From Candidatus Peregrinibacteria bacterium (lineage in GTDB: Bacteria > Patescibacteriota > Gracilibacteria > UM-FILTER-43-11): a stretch of 8,350 bases of DNA. Shown here piece after piece: positions 5,687 through 8,350 of this stretch (within the stretch, counting starts at the first letter, position 1; every line of letters begins with the position of its first letter). Under the pieces are notes generated by a model. That model saw only the letters and a list, made by a program, of their open reading frames with translations, had not been told where the DNA came from and did no database searches. The stretch covers positions 1 to 8,350 of the forward strand of contig JACRIF010000055.1 in the NCBI GenBank assembly GCA_016220125.1, read 5' to 3'. The position numbers and the translations under genes were made by a program.

Positions 5687-6316
5687 TTACTTTTTCAGAA
5701 ACAATGCTTCGGCCTTCTTGATCGCCGAGGCCATGAACATGACATTGGTGTATTTGCTCAAGTCGTGGAGGTTCAGGTAATCGACCAGGACGGCTTTGAC
5801 ATTGGGAAGATTGCGAACCGACTTCTCAAGGTTGGCGTCTTTGTCGGACATGACCACCAACAGGGATCGGGTGACAGGAAGTTTCTTGAGCAAGGAGGCG
5901 AAAGCGGACGTCTTGGGGGTTTTGGCCTCGTATTTGTCCATCGCGAACAGGGTTTTTTCGGAGGCTTTCTGGGAAAGGCCGGAGAACAAGGCGCTTCGCG
6001 CGGCGCTGCGGGTGATCTTCAGGGTGAAATTGCGGTTGCTGCGGGGACCGAAGGCAATTCCTCCACCTGGCCAGACGGGGCTTCGGGTGGAACCTTGGCG
6101 GGCCTTGCCCGTATGCTTCTGTTTGATGGGCTTGTGGCCTCCTCCGCGAACCTCTCCGCGGGTTTTGGTGTTGGCATTGGGTTGGCGGGCGTTGGCCAAT
6201 TGTCGCATGAGCACAAGGCGCATCAACTCCTCGTTCACCGGGGCGGCGAATATCTTGTCGCTGACCTCGACGGAACCGGATTTCTCGCCGGATTGTTGGT
6301 ACAAATCAATTTTCAT
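5687..6316 (-). CDS. rplD: 50S ribosomal protein L4 (uL4)
   Basis: Large-subunit protein with a long loop reaching the exit tunnel constriction; in E. coli it also represses its own operon. The 209-residue product contains the family loop NTKTRGEVRGGGHKPIKQKH (49-68) followed by TGKARQGSTRSPVWPGGGIAFGP (69-91), then the globular domain with NFTLKITRSAARSALFSGLS and the C-terminal NVKAVLVDYLNLHDLSKY. The ATG at 6316-6314 gives MKIDLYQQSG, the normal short lead-in. It lies 38 bases after rplC. No Shine-Dalgarno sequence is present. The stop is TAA. Confidence 0.98.
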   Translation of the reverse strand: MKIDLYQQSGEKSGSVEVSDKIFAAPVNEELMRLVLMRQLANARQPNANTKTRGEVRGGGHKPIKQKHTGKARQGSTRSPVWPGGGIAFGPRSNRNFTLKITRSAARSALFSGLSQKASEKTLFAMDKYEAKTPKTSAFASLLKKLPVTRSLLVVMSDKDANLEKSVRNLPNVKAVLVDYLNLHDLSKYTNVMFMASAIKKAEALFLKK

Positions 6317-6354
6317 AATCTTTGAAGTTTGAGATTGGAGTCTTGCTTACGGAC

Positions 6355-6936
6355 TTATTTGAATTTAATAAACACATAACCGCTGTTTGCGCCGGGAACA
6401 GCGCCCTTCACCGCGATCAATTGCTTTTCGGGAATCACTTTGATCAAAGGCCGGTCGCTGATCGTGATTTGTTCGGAGCCCATGTGTCCGGCCATGCGAT
6501 GGCCCTTGTTGACGCGTCCGGGTTTGGCACGCATACCGATGGAACCAGGTTCGCGATGGAAATGGGAACCGTGGCTACCAGGTCCTCCGGCAAAGTTGTG
6601 GCGTTTCATGACACCTTGGAAACCCTTGCCCTTTGAAACACCGGTAATGGTGACGGTCTCAACGTCCTTGAGTTGTGTAAGATCAAACAGTTGTCCTTTT
6701 TGGAAGGTCTCGGAATTGTCGACGCGGAATTCCTTCAAGCATTTGAACTTTTGGTTCTTGGAGGGATTTTTATACGCATCGAATCCCAAGACTATCGCCG
6801 GATATCCGTCGTTACCTTGGGTCTTCACCTGCACAACCGTATTCGGTTGGCATTGAATGAAAGTAACGGGGATCACACGGCCATCATCTTGGATGATATG
6901 GCTCATTCCTAATTTTTTGCCAATAATTCCTGGCAT
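6355..6936 (-). CDS. rplC: 50S ribosomal protein L3 (uL3), first gene of the main unit
   Basis: Early assembly protein that binds near the 3' end of 23S rRNA and reaches the peptidyl transferase centre. The chosen ATG (6936-6934) gives 193 residues beginning MPGIIGKKLGMSHI, the family start. A longer in-frame opening from 7074 would add 46 residues with no family resemblance and run through the promoter and leader, so it is rejected. Key blocks are TITGVSKGKGFQGVMKRHNF (96-115), GGPGSHGSHFHREPGSIG (117-134), GHRMAGHMG (145-153) and VKGAVPGANSG. The segment matching GQNQTPG in E. coli reads GMRAKPG, so the Gln methylated by PrmB is absent. It is shorter than E. coli L3 (209). Confidence 0.97.
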   Translation of the reverse strand: MPGIIGKKLGMSHIIQDDGRVIPVTFIQCQPNTVVQVKTQGNDGYPAIVLGFDAYKNPSKNQKFKCLKEFRVDNSETFQKGQLFDLTQLKDVETVTITGVSKGKGFQGVMKRHNFAGGPGSHGSHFHREPGSIGMRAKPGRVNKGHRMAGHMGSEQITISDRPLIKVIPEKQLIAVKGAVPGANSGYVFIKFK

Positions 6937-6953
6937 AGCTTGATTGGTTAATG

Positions 6954-7020
6954 AAGGTTTTTGGTCTTGGGGATTCCCCCAACGGAGGAGCCTCAACCTT
7001 TCGGATAACGTGAAGCCGAA
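6954..7020 (-). promoter_or_regulatory. Structured 5' leader of the rplC transcript (candidate regulatory RNA)
   Basis: If transcription starts near 7036, the leader before rplC is about 100 nt. On the coding strand it can form UUCGG/CCGAA (7016-7020 with 7000-7004), then a long-range AAGGUU/AACCUU pairing (6995-7000 with 6954-6959) enclosing a hairpin UUGGGG-GAAU-CCCCAA (6977-6982 with 6967-6972). The first stem and the long-range stem share one base, so they could stack end to end. Ribosomal protein operons often carry such leaders bound by an encoded protein (L4 in E. coli). That this one is a control element is inference from structure and position; I do not recognise a named leader family. 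Confidence 0.4.
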
Positions 7021-7042
7021 GATTTGAAACTGACGCGGAGTC

Positions 7043-7070
7043 ATTTTACCGTCTCGTTGACCAATGTCAA
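7043..7070 (-). promoter_or_regulatory. Sigma70-type promoter for the rplC-rpsH unit
   Basis: Read on the minus strand, a perfect -35 hexamer TTGACA (7070-7065) is followed after 16 bases by TAAAAT (7048-7043), five of six bases matching the -10 consensus. Transcription would begin around 7036, about 100 bases before the rplC ATG. It is the best promoter match I found in the divergent gap and points at the ribosomal protein genes, as expected for a heavily expressed unit separated from rpsJ. Confidence 0.7.
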
Positions 7071-7079
7071 GCATTTATT

Positions 7080-7216
7080 TGGACAAAATGTCTTCATAGG
7101 CAAAATCGGCATTCACAAGACACTGAAATCAGACGTGGCGGAAGGCCGATCATTGTCCAACTAGGGTGGCATCCGAGTCCTGTTTCCCGTGTCCAGTCAA
7201 TGAGGTATAGTGGACA
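7080..7216. promoter_or_regulatory. Cluster of four TGGACA/TGTCCA hexamers in the divergent promoter region
   Basis: TGGACA occurs at 7080-7085 and 7211-7216, and its reverse complement TGTCCA at 7154-7159 and 7190-7195. The pair 7190-7195/7211-7216 forms an inverted repeat (TGTCCA, 15 bases, TGGACA) whose right arm overlaps the possible -10 of the phosphatase promoter. The first copy lies 10 bases upstream of the -35 of the rplC promoter. A dyad over one promoter with half-sites beside the other is consistent with operator sites, but no regulator is known and the cluster may be chance. Confidence 0.3.
7183..7211 (+). promoter_or_regulatory. Weak candidate promoter for the HAD phosphatase gene
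   Basis: TATAGT at 7206-7211 matches five of six bases of the -10 consensus. Seventeen bases upstream lies TTTCCC (7183-7188), a poor -35. Transcription would start about 20 bases before the ATG, leaving a very short leader. The call depends almost entirely on the -10 and on there being no other obvious promoter on this strand. Confidence 0.3.
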
Positions 7217-7240
7217 GTGGAACCGGTTAATTAAAATCAA

Positions 7241-7888
7241 ATGAAAGCAATCATCTTCGACATGGATGGCGTGGTGCTGGACAGTGAAAAGCATTGGGAC
7301 AAGGAGGTGTTCAAATTATTCAAAAAGTGGGTGCCCAAATGGAACCCGGAAAAACATGAAAAAGTGGTCGGCCTGAACACGCACGACTTGTTCGAGGCGC
7401 TTGATCGCAATGGAATAAAAATGGTGGAAAAGGATTTCGCGGAAACGATCGAAACGATCGCCATGCGCATCTATCGAACCAGGGCGAAGGTCATGCCGGG
7501 GCTCATTGATTTGGTGAAAGCGCTTCGTAAAAAAAAGGTCCCAATCGGCCTCGCCTCCTCATCAAAAATCAGTTGGATCACCTATGCGCTCAAAGCATCC
7601 AAACTGGCATCGTATTTCGATTTCATAACAAGCTCCGAGGAGGTGAAGGAGGGGAAGCCCGATCCTGACATTTACCTATTGGCGACCAAAAGGATGAAGG
7701 TCAAACCCAACCAATGCGTGGCCATTGAGGATTCGGCCATTGGGGTAAAAGCCGCCAAATCCGCAGGCCTATTCACGGTGGCCTTTCGGAATGGCACCAA
7801 CGACAGCCAGGACCATTCCCCTGCCGATAGGGAGATTCGGGGCTTCACCAAGGAGAACAACAGGAAAATCCTAGCACTATTGGAATAG
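7241..7888 (+). CDS. HAD-superfamily hydrolase, beta-phosphoglucomutase-like phosphatase
   Basis: Predicted cytosolic phosphatase or phosphomutase of haloacid dehalogenase subfamily IA. The 215-residue product has all four HAD motifs: motif I FDMDGVVLDSE with nucleophile Asp7 and acid/base Asp9; motif II LASSS (Ser106); motif III Lys139 in EGKPDPDIYL; motif IV IEDSAIGVKAA with Glu163 and Asp164. A helical C1 cap (about residues 16-82) follows motif I. This layout is typical of beta-phosphoglucomutases and sugar-phosphate or other small-molecule phosphatases; the substrate cannot be read from sequence. Unlike its neighbours it is on the plus strand, ends in TAG and has an A before its ATG. It splits rpsJ from rplC and has no evident link to translation. 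An A8 run at 7529-7536 encodes two of three lysines. Confidence 0.92.
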   Translation: MKAIIFDMDGVVLDSEKHWDKEVFKLFKKWVPKWNPEKHEKVVGLNTHDLFEALDRNGIKMVEKDFAETIETIAMRIYRTRAKVMPGLIDLVKALRKKKVPIGLASSSKISWITYALKASKLASYFDFITSSEEVKEGKPDPDIYLLATKRMKVKPNQCVAIEDSAIGVKAAKSAGLFTVAFRNGTNDSQDHSPADREIRGFTKENNRKILALLE

Positions 7889-7905
7889 CGGATATCCATT
7901 ATCAT

Positions 7906-7937
7906 CCGTAGGCGAACAAACGTTTGTTCGCCTACGG
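7906..7937. repeat. Perfect 32-bp palindrome (REP-like hairpin)
   Basis: The 16-base arm CCGTAGGCGAACAAAC (7906-7921) is followed directly by its exact reverse complement (7922-7937), with CAT/ATG pairs just outside (7903-7905 with 7940-7942). It starts 17 bases after the phosphatase stop. No T-run follows on either strand, so it is not a standard intrinsic terminator. The GTAGGCGAAC...GTTCGCCTAC pattern recalls, from memory, dispersed GTAGGGGCGA...TCGCCCCTAC palindromes scattered between genes in several phyla. Whether it recurs in this genome cannot be judged from one window. It could also end or stabilise the phosphatase mRNA. Confidence 0.65.
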
Positions 7938-8040
7938 GGATGCAGGCATTTGATGGAGATGCCAAATTGAGCACCGCGAAAAAGGCACCCTCCCCACTCC
8001 CCATAGTAATACCCCCCAGGAGGAAAGATGGATACAAGGA

Positions 8041-8099
8041 AAAAACCGATTTATGACCGGAGCGTACAAATCGTACGCGAGGATCATAAATCGGTTTTT
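8041..8099. terminator. Bidirectional terminator between rpsJ and the HAD gene
   Basis: A perfect 16-bp stem pairs 8041-8056 (AAAAACCGATTTATGA) with 8084-8099. Inside it a second stem GCGTAC/GTACGC (8062-8067 with 8073-8078) has a five-base loop. The outer arms give a T5 run at the 3' end on the plus strand and T6 on the minus strand, the classic symmetric form between convergent genes. It begins 30 bases past the rpsJ stop and lies about 150 bases past the phosphatase stop. The outer stem is AT-rich apart from CCG, so termination may be incomplete. Confidence 0.75.
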
Positions 8100-8128
8100 G
8101 ACGCAGTAGACGCTTTTCTCCTGAGGTC

Positions 8129-8350
8129 TTACGCGTTGAGCATTTTGATTTCAATATCGACGCCGGCGGGGAGGCTCAATGAGGAAAGGGCATCGATGGT
8201 GGTGGCGGTGGTCTCGTGCAAATCGATCAAACGCTTGTGGATGCGCATCTCGAACTGGTCGCGGGCGTTCTTGGAAACGAACGTGGATTTGTTGACCGTC
8301 CATTTCTTGATCTTGGTGGGCAACGGAATCGGGCCAGCCACAATAGCCCC
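8129..8350 (-). CDS. rpsJ: 30S ribosomal protein S10 (uS10), 3' part only
   Basis: Head protein of the small subunit; as NusE it also joins NusB in transcription antitermination. The last 73 codons are visible; the start lies beyond the right edge. The sequence enters at GAIVAGPIPLPTK and continues with the long-loop region (KNARDQFEMRIHKRLIDL) and the C-terminal TIDALSSLSLPAGVDIEIK, all family hallmarks. A GTG inside this stretch is internal Val, not a start. The stop is TAA, followed after 30 bases by a terminator, so rpsJ ends its transcript here instead of leading the S10 operon. Its upstream partners (often tuf and fusA) are outside the window. Confidence 0.96.
   Translation of the reverse strand, partial: GAIVAGPIPLPTKIKKWTVNKSTFVSKNARDQFEMRIHKRLIDLHETTATTIDALSSLSLPAGVDIEIKMLNA

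Noticed and set aside
5642..6325. 227-codon plus-strand open frame opposite rplD.
   Set aside because: Antisense to the conserved L4 gene; no family resemblance.
6937..7074. N-terminal extension of L3 from an upstream ATG.
   Set aside because: The added residues are not L3-like and would run over the -10 element and leader; the family start MPGIIGKKLGM is clear.
7529..7536. A8 run in the HAD gene as a programmed frameshift site.
   Set aside because: The zero frame continues through all four HAD motifs to a normal end, and no downstream stimulator or useful alternative frame is visible.
7945..7963. Small inverted repeat GGCAT/ATGCC after the 32-bp palindrome.
   Set aside because: Only five base pairs with a nine-base loop and no T-run; expected by chance.
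7672..8154. 160-codon minus-strand open frame overlapping the 3' part of the HAD gene, the convergent gap and the end of rpsJ.
   Set aside because: It crosses the terminator and palindrome and is antisense to conserved HAD motifs III and IV; no protein family is apparent.
8028..8350. Plus-strand reading frame open to the window edge, with AGGAGG four bases before its ATG (8028-8030), the only strong Shine-Dalgarno match ahead of an ATG that I saw.
   Set aside because: It runs through the terminator stem-loop and then antisense to rpsJ, and its predicted residues resemble no family. Since genuine genes here lack Shine-Dalgarno sequences, the motif is weak evidence.

Overview
The window is a bacterial chromosome segment dominated by the S10-spc ribosomal protein cluster, read on the minus strand from right to left: rpsJ (3' part), then rplC-rplD-rplW-rplB-rpsS-rplV-rpsC-rplP-rpmC-rpsQ-rplN-rplX-rplE-rpsN-rpsH (5' part). 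The order is canonical except that a HAD-family phosphatase gene on the plus strand lies between rpsJ and rplC. No RNA gene, insertion sequence or CRISPR array is visible.

Organism: the proteins are clearly bacterial. Short L3, zinc-type S14, L24 with a second CxxC pair, the EVPMG motif of L16 and the general look of L4, L5 and S8 suggest the Candidate Phyla Radiation (Patescibacteria), perhaps near Peregrinibacteria. This rests on recall of family sequences, not on a search. No in-frame UGA needs a recoded reading, so there is no sign of the Gracilibacteria code.

Layout: 8129-8350 holds the end of rpsJ. The 240-base convergent gap (7889-8128) carries a stem-loop with T-runs on both strands, probably a bidirectional terminator, and a perfect 32-bp palindrome. 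The phosphatase gene is at 7241-7888. The 304-base divergent gap (6937-7240) contains a near-consensus sigma70-type promoter for the rplC unit (TTGACA, 16 bp, TAAAAT), a foldable leader of about 100 nt, and four TGGACA/TGTCCA hexamers. From 6936 to base 1, fifteen ribosomal protein genes lie head to tail with spacers of 13-88 bases, presumably one transcript.

The products build both subunits: L3, L4, L2, L16, L14 and L5 at functional centres of the large subunit; L22, L23, L24 and L29 around the peptide exit tunnel; S10, S19, S3, S17, S14 and S8 in the small subunit. Two features run through the cluster: translation starts lack Shine-Dalgarno sequences and always have a pyrimidine just before ATG, and several spacers are made of 7-bp-period repeats. 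I found no undescribed enzymatic or defence system. The unusual content is regulatory and architectural.
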